A stretch of DNA of 64,000 nt from Archegozetes longisetosus (Eukaryota; Arthropoda; Arachnida; Sarcoptiformes; Trhypochthoniidae), in NCBI GenBank assembly GCA_018873245.2, contig JAEMBT020000009.1, positions 4,248,242 through 4,312,241 on the forward strand. The letters are read 5' to 3'. Of the stretch, positions 31,618 to 43,268 are shown in pieces (the first letter of the stretch is position 1; each line of letters starts with the position of its first letter). The notes beneath the pieces were generated by a model. The model did not search any database and was not told where the DNA came from. It worked only from the letters and a program-made list of their open reading frames with translations. Both the position numbers and the translations under genes were made by a program.

Positions 31618-34113
31618 ATGCCGCATTTAATTGATCATTTTTCATCAATTATAAATTTTTTTAATTGGATGAGAGATACTTTGCGAATCAAAATTCTTAA
31701 TTGCAACTCAGCATTACTCATAAGACTTTTTAAAATATTCACTTCAACTGTCTTTCTTTATCAAAGTATTTTATTATCTACAAGTTATTTAAAATATGAA
31801 ACTGTAGTTGATTTACAAACTATTAGATACGGCTATGAATATAATCCAGCGATAACTCTCTGTACACGTTATAGATATGAGAAAATGGGAAACGATTTTG
31901 AAACATTTGAGAATTGGACGATCTATCACTATATCAGACTAGCTGGATGTATTTTATATTATCCAGCTACAACCAAACCTATTGATAAAGATTGTATTCA
32001 ACTCACCCATATTATGGACAGCTTCACGCCTTTAGGCAATAAATGTATAACATTGTTCAGTGAATTAATCGGAACGAAACGCATTCTCCCAGAACCAGCT
32101 TCTCTAGCTATTGACATATGGTATAAAGATATGAGCCTGGTTGCGTTAATACATCAAAATATAACACCTCCACACACATACACAAATATGCTTAGAGTAA
32201 TGAAATATGGTATGACTTTGGTTGGTTATTCTTCAATCAGAGAACAGTTACTGCCATATCCTTATGAAACTAACTGTTATGACTATCGAATCAATTCGGA
32301 TTCTCATCGGTCAAGAGAAGACTGTATTGTAAAATACTTTCAGAAGAAAGAATTTGATAAATGCGGTTGTAATAGAAAATGGCTCTATTATAATAGTGAG
32401 AATAAAACAAACATTAAAATTTGCTCGAAATCGGAGAAATGTCGGTTTGATCATAAATATGATAAATCATTACTCGATAAAATCTGCAGTAAAAACTGTT
32501 ATAGTAAGTACTACAACAGTCAAATCCGTGGTAAATATCAAAATTCATTGGTATCAACTAATAGAAGATTGATAATAAAAAAGAATGTTGAACATGAAAT
32601 GTCAATAGTTCATTCACCGAGAATGAACTTTATTGAATATTTCGGTTCTATTGGAGGTCTTTTCTCGATGTGGTTCGGAATAAGCTTATTCCATTTACTT
32701 CTAATTATTAACAGAAAATTAATTTATATTCTAGAAGAATACTGTCAATGCCTCAATTCTTTTATGAGACTACGCATTCAATTATTCAATTGGATCAAAA
32801 TTTTGAGGTTCAAAATGAAGTTCAAATACTTTATTGTTATCATCTATTCCATAATAATGTTGTATCAGATAACAGATATGATCTATAGTTATTTCAAATT
32901 TGAAACTCTAACTCGCTTTCAAATTAGCGAAAAACGGGTTAGCCCCAGATTTACTTTGGGATTAGTGCCAAGCCATTTGAATATAGATGAACTTGCACAA
33001 ATTTATCCTAAAATTAAACGAGAAAATAAGTTCATTGAAACTGAAGGCATAGACGATGAATTTAAAAGAACTAAATTGCTTGATGTTATTTGGATGAAAT
33101 ATTTGGAAAAACTAACCGAAGAATTAAAATTTAAAGAGTTATATAAAATAACGAATACTGAGAATTTCATCATATCATGTAAAATATTCAGAAGCGGAAG
33201 AATTTTCGATTGTTCAAATTCTCACAGAGGAATGATTATGTGTGGAAATCATTGGAATCTTCTCTCATTTTCTCCCATTCTGGACAACAAAACGATCAAT
33301 GTATATGAAGATGAGATGTTTTATGATGAAAGCTTAGATAAAGTTGAACTAATTTTGAATGAATCAGGAATAATTCAAATAATTTTAGGAAATTCCAGAT
33401 CATTACTATTAGACCGTGATGGTCATCTTATTGGTCCAAATTCTTCAACACGGATTGGATTCACTTCATTTACTGTCAAACAGTTTTCGAATCATAAGTG
33501 GAAATGCTTGAAAAAGCAGAATAGCCAGATGCTACAGAATTATTCTAAAGAAAAATGTCTGATGGATTGCATTTTATCTCATTCAAACCAAACCTACGGT
33601 TGCGTTCAAAATAATTACTTTCCTCTATTTATAGACTTTAAACGGCATCTCATCTCATCTGGATATAAATTTTGTGATTCCTTATCAAATGTGACAACAG
33701 AAGTTTTATTTTGGACAAAATGCTCTGAAATTTGTCTACCAATGTGTGAATCAATCAACTTTAGAACTTATGTCAAGATTTTTGAACTCTCAGAGAAAAA
33801 AAATGAAACGATTATAGAAATATTCGCAATCAAATCACCCCATATTATATATACACAAACCTTGAATATAGATTTGAATCAGTTGATTTATAATTGCGGC
33901 GGAATCCTCGGATTATGGTTTGGATTATCGCCATTGAGTATCGACGACTTTTTCAATTTTTTCAGATCAAATTTGGCTCGATTAAAATCTCAAGTTTTAG
34001 TATCAGTTTATTTTATCCATTCATTAATAGTAGAGTTCATACGATTAATCAGAATATTGAGAAATTTCATAAAGCACATTAATGTAAAAATTGACTTTCA
34101 AATTCAGTACTAA
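31618..34113 (+). CDS. Tandem (two-in-one) DEG/ENaC channel protein
   Basis: One uninterrupted 831-codon frame carrying two full DEG/ENaC subunits. Unit 1: TM1 about 37-56, signature YLKYETVVDL (57-66), a cysteine-rich extracellular domain (for example NCYDY, CGC, C..NC), and TM2 with YFGSIGGLFSMWFGIS (341-356). Residues 357-399 are a cytoplasmic-type tail that runs straight into unit 2. Unit 2: Met400, TM1 about 404-423, YFKFETLT (425-432), a second cysteine-rich domain, and TM2 with CGGILGLWFGLS (760-771), then a tail to 831. Each half is close to a normal subunit in size. Met400 sits where an independent start would be, suggesting in-frame fusion of two neighbouring genes. DEG/ENaC channels are trimers, so a linked pair would need an unusual assembly or cleavage. 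Alternatives: translation from two starts, or an unseen intron. The start ATG follows upstream stops. Confidence 0.88.
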   Translation: MPHLIDHFSSIINFFNWMRDTLRIKILNCNSALLIRLFKIFTSTVFLYQSILLSTSYLKYETVVDLQTIRYGYEYNPAITLCTRYRYEKMGNDFETFENWTIYHYIRLAGCILYYPATTKPIDKDCIQLTHIMDSFTPLGNKCITLFSELIGTKRILPEPASLAIDIWYKDMSLVALIHQNITPPHTYTNMLRVMKYGMTLVGYSSIREQLLPYPYETNCYDYRINSDSHRSREDCIVKYFQKKEFDKCGCNRKWLYYNSENKTNIKICSKSEKCRFDHKYDKSLLDKICSKNCYSKYYNSQIRGKYQNSLVSTNRRLIIKKNVEHEMSIVHSPRMNFIEYFGSIGGLFSMWFGISLFHLLLIINRKLIYILEEYCQCLNSFMRLRIQLFNWIKILRFKMKFKYFIVIIYSIIMLYQITDMIYSYFKFETLTRFQISEKRVSPRFTLGLVPSHLNIDELAQIYPKIKRENKFIETEGIDDEFKRTKLLDVIWMKYLEKLTEELKFKELYKITNTENFIISCKIFRSGRIFDCSNSHRGMIMCGNHWNLLSFSPILDNKTINVYEDEMFYDESLDKVELILNESGIIQIILGNSRSLLLDRDGHLIGPNSSTRIGFTSFTVKQFSNHKWKCLKKQNSQMLQNYSKEKCLMDCILSHSNQTYGCVQNNYFPLFIDFKRHLISSGYKFCDSLSNVTTEVLFWTKCSEICLPMCESINFRTYVKIFELSEKKNETIIEIFAIKSPHIIYTQTLNIDLNQLIYNCGGILGLWFGLSPLSIDDFFNFFRSNLARLKSQVLVSVYFIHSLIVEFIRLIRILRNFIKHINVKIDFQIQY

Positions 34114-35229
34114 TTTTGACAGAAAATAGTCAACTAATTATTTATTTCAACAAAAGCTCATCAGAAGAAAAATAAAAACTCAGTTAAACTTTTTAAAAGT
34201 TTAGATCAAATTTAACAAAATGATAAATCATTTCAATTGATAAGTTTCATGAATCGAAAACTGAAATTATTCTTTTTCTTCTAATATATCACATTCTTAT
34301 ATTCTGGTAGAATTATGTATTTTAAACCAAACGATTATCACATAATTCAAAATTATATTTACTACTTCTTTGCTCTTTAAGTCTACCAAATATGAAACAT
34401 TGGTAAAAGTTTATCAACACATTGTTTTTGAAGAAAAGTTATACTCATCCTATTCTTATTGATGACCTAATGAGAAATTGAAGTACAAGTTTAAACTGGT
34501 TCACAGTTATTATCATTCTTTCACGATTTATTGAGTTCATTGAATTCTACATATGTTAGAGGAGTCAAACTGTCTTCATTATCGAACTCAATAATTTGAA
34601 ATCTCAAACAAAATATCCTCAATACTTAATATTGAATTTTAGTTTTTTCAGCCTTTTAAACACTGTATTGAAAATGAACTCAATTGCTTATATTAATGTA
34701 TAAATGAATTTATTCACAATATTTTTCTCTAATTCTTGTACTTCATTTGGTGAAAATAAACAAATTATTCTTATCATTTAAGGCGGTAGATTCATTAAAA
34801 TTTCTGCGCTTTAAAAAGAATAAAAAGTCCATAGATTCATCTGTAAAGGTGTAAAATAGAACTATAGTTTGAATTTTTTTCAATTTGACAAAATTAGATT
34901 TTGAATCAAAATAAGAAAACAAAATGATGGGACAAAATAATATTATATTGAATTCTGAATAAAGATAATTATCAATTGTTATAAATACCCACTAATTGTG
35001 CTCATTAATTCTGAATAAAAGTTTTTCGTTTCACCAAAACTTGTAGGCTTTACAATATCACTTAATAGTTCTACAAGATCTTTAAGCTCTTCTCTATATT
35101 CATATTTTTATTCTTTAATGCATAATTTTCTTTCAAGTTTTTCATATCTTCAATATTCATTTCAATACCACAATTATAGGAGTCGAAAACTCGGTTAAGG
35201 CCGTTTAGGCAGAAACATAAAAATCAAGG
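34114..35229. other. Intergenic with a possible coding relic
   Basis: Mostly AT-rich DNA without genes. On the minus strand about 34995-35100 an open stretch of about 38 codons reads 'YREELKDLVELLSDIVKP' to '..ELMSTISGYL' and a stop, preceded (35100-35185), one frame off, by 'MNIEDMKNLKENYALKN'. This looks like the end of an unidentified gene or relic, but such a length can occur by chance. Confidence 0.3.
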
Positions 35230-35640
35230 TTGGAGCCTAGTTGAAAGTACTTGTAAAGACAAACTGACCGATGAAACTCTTATCAAGCCACGCCCACCCG
35301 TTGACAAACTATGTCCACTTTTATATCCATAATTCATAATCCATTTATAGATGGGCGGAATTTAAAAAAGATCAAGTAAGGAGTAAAATCGACAGTACCC
35401 GTCGAGACAAATTGATTGATGTAAAAATCGTTGAGCTGCATTCACTGGTTCAGGAGATATACCGCTTTTTCTATATCTTCTTAATTCACTATTGATAGTG
35501 CTAGACTTGATAAAAATCTATTCATGAATAAAATCAGTAGTATTCATTTAGACAAATCGATTGATGAAAACACTATTGATCTACGCCAACTAGTTCATGG
35601 GATATGACCATTTAACGATTTTGATGATATTAATTGAAAT
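35230..35640. repeat. Degenerate tandem repeat, unit ~130-150 bp
   Basis: Three successive stretches (about 35255-35300, 35400-35465 and 35540-35610) repeat the pattern GACAAA.TGATTGATG.AAA followed by GAGCT/GATCTACGCC and GTTCA.G.GATAT. The copies are diverged. No coding frame. Function and type unknown. Confidence 0.45.
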
Positions 35641-35997
35641 TTTAATGGACGGAGCCTAATAAAAATGAGATGACTCAAATCAATAGAACTTAATAAGACA
35701 AAAGTGGATGCCAAGAAATAGCCTAATTTGATCCCCAATATATTCCGATGTCAAAATCTCGGACAGGATGAGTAGAGTCTAATTATACAAATATCTCATG
35801 TTCCAAAAAATCGCTTCATATTATGGTTACAGAAGGTATGTGCATCTCAAGTCTCAAGTATCTGCGTCTAACCGAATTATATGTAATGGAAGCTAATCAA
35901 GCAATTAACGAAAAACATACGAAGAAAAAATTCTGCTAATTTATCTCAAAGCTACTGATAACACATTATTTTCTAATGTAAAAAAGATAACATTTAT

Positions 35998-36300
35998 CCA
36001 AGCCTGTACCAGGACACAATTACACGCCCGTTATTAATAAATTAGAGTCTCGAGTTGATCGCCTATTAACAAGTGGTGTTTGGTCCGGGTCGTTACCGGA
36101 CTTAAATCTCATAGAACACCTATGGGCTGAACTTCAGGATTCTGTCTTTATAGAGTCCCGACTAACTAATCGTCAAGAGTTAATAGATAGAGTTCAAAAT
36201 AAATTAAAAGTTTTACAAAGTCTCAGTTAAGAAATCTTGTCGAATATTTTTCAAGTAGAATTCAAGAAAAAATCAATAATGAAGGAGCACACATCTCATA
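35998..36300 (+). pseudogene. Tc1-type transposase C-terminal relic
   Basis: The plus strand from about 36013 reads 'YQDTITRP', then 'VWSGSLPDLNLIEHLWAEL' with the conserved PDLNxIE(H/N)LW block containing the third acidic catalytic residue, then 'SRLTNRQELIDRVQNKLK' to a stop. The N-terminal half cannot be found upstream. Dead fragment. Confidence 0.75.
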
Positions 36301-37795
36301 TTAACATTTAAATTTTACATACTGTTTAAAAGTTTAATGAAATTGTTAACATTAGTAATTGATTAATAAAATATCCAATAAAATCTACAGCATAAAATTT
36401 CCGTCCATTCTGTAGTTTAAATACAGTGCTGACGTAAAAGAATGAGAATTAAAAAGTATTACAGATAGAAATCCAGATTTCATGAAATACCAGAATTTGT
36501 AGGTAATGAAAGTTACTACGATCGCTTTCACAATCAATGATAGATTAATACATTAAAGGTTAATCTTGGTTAGAAAACTGGCTCTCTTTGTGTGCGAAAT
36601 GATCTTTCGAGCAACATTATGATCGTTGATTTCCAGTAATTTGGTGTGTTGAGTTACTTTTAATACCCCTATAATTTCTATCCATTTTAGCTCATCTTGA
36701 TTTGCAATATTTAAGTTAACACTAAATCATAAGCACATTACTGTTAAAATCAGACTAGAGATGCAGAGATACGTAGTGAGTCCATCAATTTCTTGGACGA
36801 AACCTAGGCAATATTCAGGAACTCTTCCACCTGCAAAAATTTTATACAAGCAACAAATCTCAAGACATTCAAAATTAAAAATAGAAATAGCATCAAATTC
36901 TTCAACATTTGCATATAGAATTTTCTGTAACTTGATAGTATAAAGTATTTATAAACTAATCCAAAATTATATAAAGGTTTACCAATACTGTTGATCAGTA
37001 AATTAGCATCAAATTTTTGATTAAGCTTCATTCTTGATTCTTGTTAATTATCAAGTCTTGATAGAGAATACTAGCTTTTGAAAGCAAAATAATTTATAAG
37101 ATTGAATCGAAGCTATAGTCATAAGTCTAGTAATAGATTTGTTCCTCAGCAACAGAAATATTGAAATATTTCGTACTATTTATCGATTGTTTTATTTGAT
37201 ATGAATACAAAATTTCTTAATAGCTAATAATTACTTGCAGTGAATAATAAAATATTTCACAAGAATTTCATTATTTCAATTTAATTTTAGAAATATTTGA
37301 CAAAAATAATGAAATTTAATTAACTAAAATAAAGGTTTCAGATCAATAAGTGTTATAAAGAATAGCTTTGACTAAATATCTTTTGGATACCTTCTTCATT
37401 AAAATTTTTTTTAATTATCAAATTATAGAGAGTATGGTACAGAAGAATATAAAAGTAAATGGATATGAAAATTTTTAGTTTTATTTCACAAAAATTAAAT
37501 AATGTTAGCAAAAAATTCGTTTTATGAGGGTTGAATAATAAATTCATATTTTGTTTTCATCATGATTTGTATATTAGATATAGATTGTCCTCTGGAGTTA
37601 GACGCACTGAAAGAAGAATAAAATATAGCTTTTATAAATGCCTGTCCCAAAATAGAATCTTACATAGTATTTAAAATTAATGACATGATTTTTATTAAGA
37701 AGGAATTACACTTAAACGCAATTAAACTTATCGCTTAGTGATTTCGTTATAAATAATTCAAAATCTTACTTAATTTAAAAGTTGACATTTTTGAA
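36301..37795. other. Intergenic / lipase A upstream region
   Basis: No gene supported. Small frames at 36761-36943, 36804-37031 and 37353-37547 show no recognisable homology. The last about 200 bp before 37796 resemble 40250-40480 upstream of the lipase relic, so they belong to the duplicated lipase unit. Confidence 0.4.
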
Positions 37796-38586
37796 ATGAA
37801 ATATAGCTCATTATTTCTAACCAAATTTTTTTTATATTTATATTCACTGAGAGGGTTCTCTGCCTTTGATCGCTTTGAAATATTCAGTAATGATCCAGAT
37901 ATAGATCGAAATTCGGTAAAAATTTATTTTCAAAGCTTATATCAGAGGCTTTTTAGAATTTTAATGAGATAAACCTCAAAAATTACTTCTGCATTAGTCT
38001 GAACTGATAGAATCGCGTGGATTTATATCACAAACACATCATGTGATAACAGAAGATGGATATGTCATAACGATATTTCGTATAATAAATCCTTATCTGG
38101 AGAAATCATCAAAACTCTATCCAATCTTTTTGCAACATGGATTCGCGCAAGATTCCGATGGGTGGCTTATCACAGATTACGGTTTCATTGGTAATGATGG
38201 TGTTTATGTCGAAAACAATAATCTAGTTAATAATTGTTCGTCAATAAATTCTTATGGAAGAACACTGGCTTTTGTATTGTCTGCCTGTGGTTTTGATGTG
38301 TGGATAGGAAACTTTAGAGGAACTAAGTATTCATCTCATCTATTTCTAAACCCAAATAAAGGTATGAGAGGAAATGAGATTTATGTTTGACTTGAATTTT
38401 ATAAAATTGATTCACCTCTAAGTAGGTTTTTAAAATTATTATTAAGTTTTATAAAAAAGCATAAAAATTTTTGTTAGACACAAAGTTTTGGTCATTTAAT
38501 ATCGACCACTTCAGTGCTTATGATATAACAGCTACGATTCAACATGTTTTGAAAACTACAGAAAGCGGTAAATGGAAACTTATGTC

Positions 38587-38622
<36 letters not shown>

Positions 38623-39802
38623 AATTCTCTCTGAAATTCTTAATCTCTCTCTTTAAACTCAACAAAAGCGAAAATATTACTAAATAATGAAAAGTTGTTA
38701 AGAATCTCAGAATCTTTTGAATTTCCTCTAATTTGCACAACCATCAAGATGCGTGACATCATGATTGAAAAAGTTTAAATATATAATTAACATAATTTAG
38801 GTCAATAATACAGAGTTTTAAATAAAGATAGAAACAATGATATAAGTTCTTTTAGAAACTATTGGATATATCGGTTATTCGATGGGGAATGCAGTTATGT
38901 TCCAATTGCTATCAACACAAACAGAATATTCAAAAGTAATCAAACCTTTCATAGCATTGGGGCCTTTTGTATATCTTTCAAAGATTACTTCCATATTAAG
39001 AATATTTGGATTGATTGAGCCTTTATTAAGGTTAAGCCATTGAAGAACTTTCAATTAGGGTAGAAAATAATTAAATAATTAATTCATAGCTCAAGCCTGA
39101 TACCAGTCATAAGATTTGGACCTCTTCTGCAATTAATTGGAAGATATTTTTGTGGAAACTCTTTGTTCAAAGGAATATGTGTTTTAGTCGTCTTTCTGAT
39201 TGGAGGTTTTGATTATCAAGAGTTAGATTTTGTAAGCAATAATAAATCCTAAACCATTTATACAGAGGAGATCTCAAAATACTCTTTATCTGAAATATAA
39301 GATAAAAATAAACTTATAGTTTAAATAGAGAAACTTTTAATAAATTTTTTTCAGACATTGATTCCTCGATTGGTTACTCACTCTCTTAATGACGAGGCAT
39401 TACTGGTTATGGCACACATAGGTCAAAGAATAGATATTGGAAATTTTGCTTATTATGATTATGGAATGGAGAGAAATTTGAAAGTTTATGGCCAAACTGA
39501 TCCACCAAACTATAATTTATCTAAAATTGATTCGAAATATATCGTTCTTATGTCAGGTCTGAAAGATATTCTTTCGGATCCAACTGATGTTGATGAACTT
39601 AGAAGTCAATTATCAGGTTTTGATGTTTAACCTTCTACTAAACATTCAATATTGAAAATTTTCATGTATTTGTTTAGTTCCCTTATATGAAGACTATGTA
39701 ATTCCACATAGACTTTGGTCACATTCAGACTTTCTCTACGCTCTTAATGTTGGAAAATACATAAACGCACGCATTCTTAGAATTCTTGATTCTTTTAATT
39801 GA
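37796..39802 (+). CDS. Acid lipase-like protein A (7 exons)
   Basis: Secreted or lysosomal triacylglycerol/cholesteryl-ester hydrolase of the acid (gastric/lysosomal) lipase family, alpha/beta-hydrolase fold. Exons: 37796-37915, 37998-38361, 38478-38567, 38856-39030, 39090-39231, 39355-39616, 39678-39802; all introns GT-AG and phases agree, giving 425 residues, normal for the family. A hydrophobic N-terminus is a likely signal peptide. Exon 2 holds TEDGYVITIFRI, the oxyanion-side LQHG, and DVWIGNFRG. Nucleophile Ser200 lies in GYSMG, where the family usually has GHSxG, so the preceding His is Tyr here. Asp372 in SDPTDV and His400 in WSHSDF complete the triad. A (CT)n tract fills part of intron 3. 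First of three tandem copies; expected role in digestion of dietary lipid. Confidence 0.86.
38589..38618. repeat. (CT)n microsatellite in lipase A intron 3
   Basis: About fifteen CT units directly after the exon 3 splice donor region. It would also serve as a long pyrimidine tract. Absent from the equivalent introns of lipases B and C. Confidence 0.92.
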
Positions 39803-40249
39803 TGAATTAATTAATTGTTGTGAGTTTTAAGATTCTAGACTAATTTGCAAAAATAAACTGTAGAGGACAAGTGAAAGTTAATTAAAATAAAAATTAAAAA
39901 TTTCAAAAATAAATTCTGATGACATCTGAAAAATATTACTATCAAAATTGAAATATAATTTTACCTTTAATGTAGACTTTAAAGCGAAGAAGTTTAGCTA
40001 GTCGACTGTATAGACTGGCGTTATTGATATAAAAAAGTTTAAATATGATTCACACATGATTTAACATCTACCCCTATGAATCGTATAAAGCATGTAGGTG
40101 TTATAATTAAATTGAGCATATTTTCCAATCAAAATCCTTGCTGTACAGAGCAGTATATATATTAAGAGGCACTTTACTCTTGAATTTGATGGTGTATATT
40201 ATATGTATCATGAGCATTGATAAACACATATATTGTAGGCTTTAAACAA

Positions 40250-40720
40250 TTTATTAATGCAAAGTAATAGAATAACTCGTAAAAAAGAGGAGAGAAGATT
40301 TAATAATTGTTTTTTAAGAATCTGTCTCAAAATTGAATTTTAGATGGTATTTATAATTAATGATATTCTATGTTGCGATTTTTGTTAATAAGGAGTATAT
40401 TTAAGCAAAATTGAATTTATCACTTATATAAACAATTCGAAATCTCACTTTGCTATAAAAGTTGATAATATTTTTGAAATGAAATACAACTCATTATTTC
40501 CGACTATATCTGCTCACGTTTATAACGACATTAAGAGAATCCCCTGCTTTTAATTGTTTTGAACTATTCAGTATTGATTCGAATATAGATCGAAATTCGG
40601 TAATCAATATTCTCAAAGAATATTTCGGACATTTAGTATTTTACTAACAAAAATCTCTAAAATTGCTTTGCATTAGTTAGAACTGGTTTATATGATTGTT
40701 AGTTCCGTGGATTAATTTTA
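40250..40720 (+). pseudogene. Lipase relic: 5' flank, exon 1 and start of exon 2
   Basis: It matches lipase A from about 250 bp upstream of its start through exon 1 (ATG at 40480) to the GT after 'GATCGAAATTCG' (about 40600), then an exon-2-like 'TTAGAACTG' near 40677. Exon 1 has in-frame stops (TTTTAATTGTTTTGA). Nothing of exons 3-7 is found downstream. A partial or decayed duplicate between lipases A and B. Confidence 0.72.
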
Positions 40721-42447
40721 ATTTTCCTTAAAATCACATAAAATCTTTTGAAATATTAATTCACGTTCTATAGTTAAGTTTCGTATTTTAACATTAGGAG
40801 GAGTGTATTACATTTGAATTGTTGTGAGAGTTTATATTCATCAGTAAAGGTATTATATGAAGGATAGAATCATAATTCATGTCAGAGATTCCTTTGACTT
40901 AAAAGTAATGAAACTTAAGAGTTATACTGAGGCTGCATTTTGTAAACTTTACAAAATTAGCAAGTGTACAATAAGAATACATAAGAAAATGATCAATTAT
41001 TTTCAGTCATCTTATTTTTTACAATTTACAATCGTTCGAGAATCTAGTTCCTGATCTTTGAAAGAGAAATATACCATTAAATAGTGTAACACTTAATAAG
41101 ATGATATATAGCAAAATTAGCTGCTAATACGATGACTAGTCCGGGTACGCAGCGGTAAGACTTTTCTATAATATACCAAATACTCTATACATTTTTATAA
41201 AAACCATAGCACTAATAACATGGATATTCATAAAAATTTAAATAAAAGAACTTTAGGTGAATGTTAGTTTATAATTAAACGAATCGCTAAAATATCACCA
41301 ATCTTCGGTTAAAATAGAAAATATTTCTGTCAACTTTAACAGAATTTATCTCAATTCGATTAAATAAATAACTATTGGAAGTATACTAAGTATTAGTATC
41401 AGAAATGACTCATAAACTAAACTAAGCAATAATTGAAAGTATCAAAATTTTAGAGACACTAAAAATAAATAGAACTAATTGTCATTATTGTAATAATCGT
41501 ATTTTAATCAAATGTAATATTTGTTTGCAATATCTTTGTTTTGATCATTTTTACAACATTTATCATTATTATGATATCTAATAAATTCATTAGTTTCATT
41601 TATTATCACTGCATAAAATACTTAGCTTCTGAAATATAAACTATTCATTACAAATGTAGGCAAATTTTAAAATATGTAACTTAAAATTTATTTTAATAAA
41701 ATATTACTTAGTATTCATATTGAAACAGATAAAATAGAGCAGATTAAAACATCTTGATCACATGTTCTTGGAGTGATGGCCACATTAGCAGCCATTTTGT
41801 TATGGATTAATTCGTTTTATAATAACTTATTAATATCTGATATCTTTTTATAGAAAGCCGAGTAACACTTAAGATCAACTGCTTGTTAGAAATAAAGTTC
41901 AAAGAAGAATGTATGCTCGAATACTATCATAGAGTAAACATAAAAGTCATTTAATCAAACTTTCGATCAAAATAAGCATTAAGTAAATATAGATTTACGT
42001 ATTAAACGGCGAAATAACTATCAATTTGGTCATATTAATCAATATAAAGTTATTGAGAAAAATTTAAACGTTTTTATATTGAAGATTATAAGTATTAATC
42101 TAAAATATTCGCAAAAGTTACTTTCTATTATATAAAGTTTTTATCGATCTTTTCGTACGCTCTCAAATTTATTTAATTAAAATATGACTCCCTCATCAAT
42201 GAAAATAATGTGTTTAAAAGCTCTGGCATATATTGATAATCCAATGCTTCATTTCTTATAAATTTTGTATTTTGTAAAATTTAATAATACATAGACAAGC
42301 ATTTAGTTAAGATTGTTATCTTACTAATACATTAATACCTCTGTAGAATGAAGCTCCCTATAGTCAAATAAACTAATTAAAGTTCGTAATTTCTGAAGAA
42401 ACAAAAGTTCTTAGCTTTTCAGGATTGTATCAAATGCATTTGATAAC
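40721..42447. other. Intergenic, little recognised
   Basis: A 65-codon frame at 40857-41054 contains 'YTEAAFCKLYKISKCTIRIH', which could be a worn transposase helix-turn-helix, but the evidence is weak. Otherwise AT-rich DNA without features I can name. Confidence 0.3.
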
Positions 42448-42947
42448 TAGTGTTCCCAGGTCTCAAGTTTTCAGCTTGATTCTCAAGTTATTGAGGTCCA
42501 TCTCAGGCCTCAAGTTGAGTCATATAACTTGAAAATAGAATCTCAAGTTAAAAATTTTGGCAAAAAACTCAATGCATATTTATGCACTAAACTGTAAACT
42601 AATGTCACTTATGATAAGCAATCAATACTAACAATAATGGGTTGGTGCATAGAATGTGTATATACACAGAATCTAATTATTAAAATAGTTTTGTGCAAAT
42701 ATTTTGCATAAAAAGCTATGATTTGATAACAAAAGTTGTATTACTGCAGCCAAATCACAGCAAAAATATAGATTTTATAAATAATAGAATTTTGTTTTGT
42801 AAAGCGTTTAATTAATAAACAGCTTATTAGTTAAAATATGTTACATTATTATTTATTTAATTTACTAATCTCAAGGCGAACTCAGGGCGAAAATTGGCAT
42901 TTTTTGTAAGTTCTCAAGTTTAGCGACAAAATGGCCTGGGAACACTA
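42448..42947. mobile_element. hAT MITE upstream of lipase B, with empty site at lipase C
   Basis: Inverted ends TAGTGTTCCCAGG and CCTGGGAACACTA bound exactly 500 bp; TTGATAAC is duplicated on both sides (42440-42447, 42948-42955). No coding capacity; the interior repeats CTCAAGTT phrases. The duplicated flank upstream of lipase C (about 47860-47900) has a single TTGATAA at this position and no insertion. Confidence 0.94.
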
Positions 42948-43268
42948 TTGATAACACATCTTTTAGCTATTTTAATACTTTTAAAAGTAATTATATTAAG
43001 GGTCCATCAAATAGAACCATTTTATCATTTAACTAATAGAAATGAGAATTTTCTTCAGAATTAATTGAAAAGATCTTTGAACTCATTTAAAATTAATTAG
43101 AATTACAAATTTCTAGATTAAAATTTCAGGAGAAATGAGGGCTCAACAAATTATTCATGAAGTCAAAACATAAATTATGACTGAATTTTAATAGTTTTGA
43201 TAAGCATAAAATTATATGTTCTTATCATTGAATAAAAAATTTTCTCCTAAACTTTTTCTCAATTTGTA

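Noticed and set aside
32700-32820. Intron or gene boundary splitting the double DEG/ENaC frame into two genes
   Set aside because: The frame is open throughout and the linker looks like a normal channel tail; I saw no stop, polyadenylation signal or convincing splice pair. Two-start translation cannot be excluded but is not needed.
36761-37547. Small frames of 60-75 codons upstream of lipase A
   Set aside because: No homology, overlapping on opposite strands, typical of chance frames.
40857-41054. Independent small gene of 65 codons
   Set aside because: Only a vague helix-turn-helix resemblance, no conserved neighbours, and length compatible with chance.
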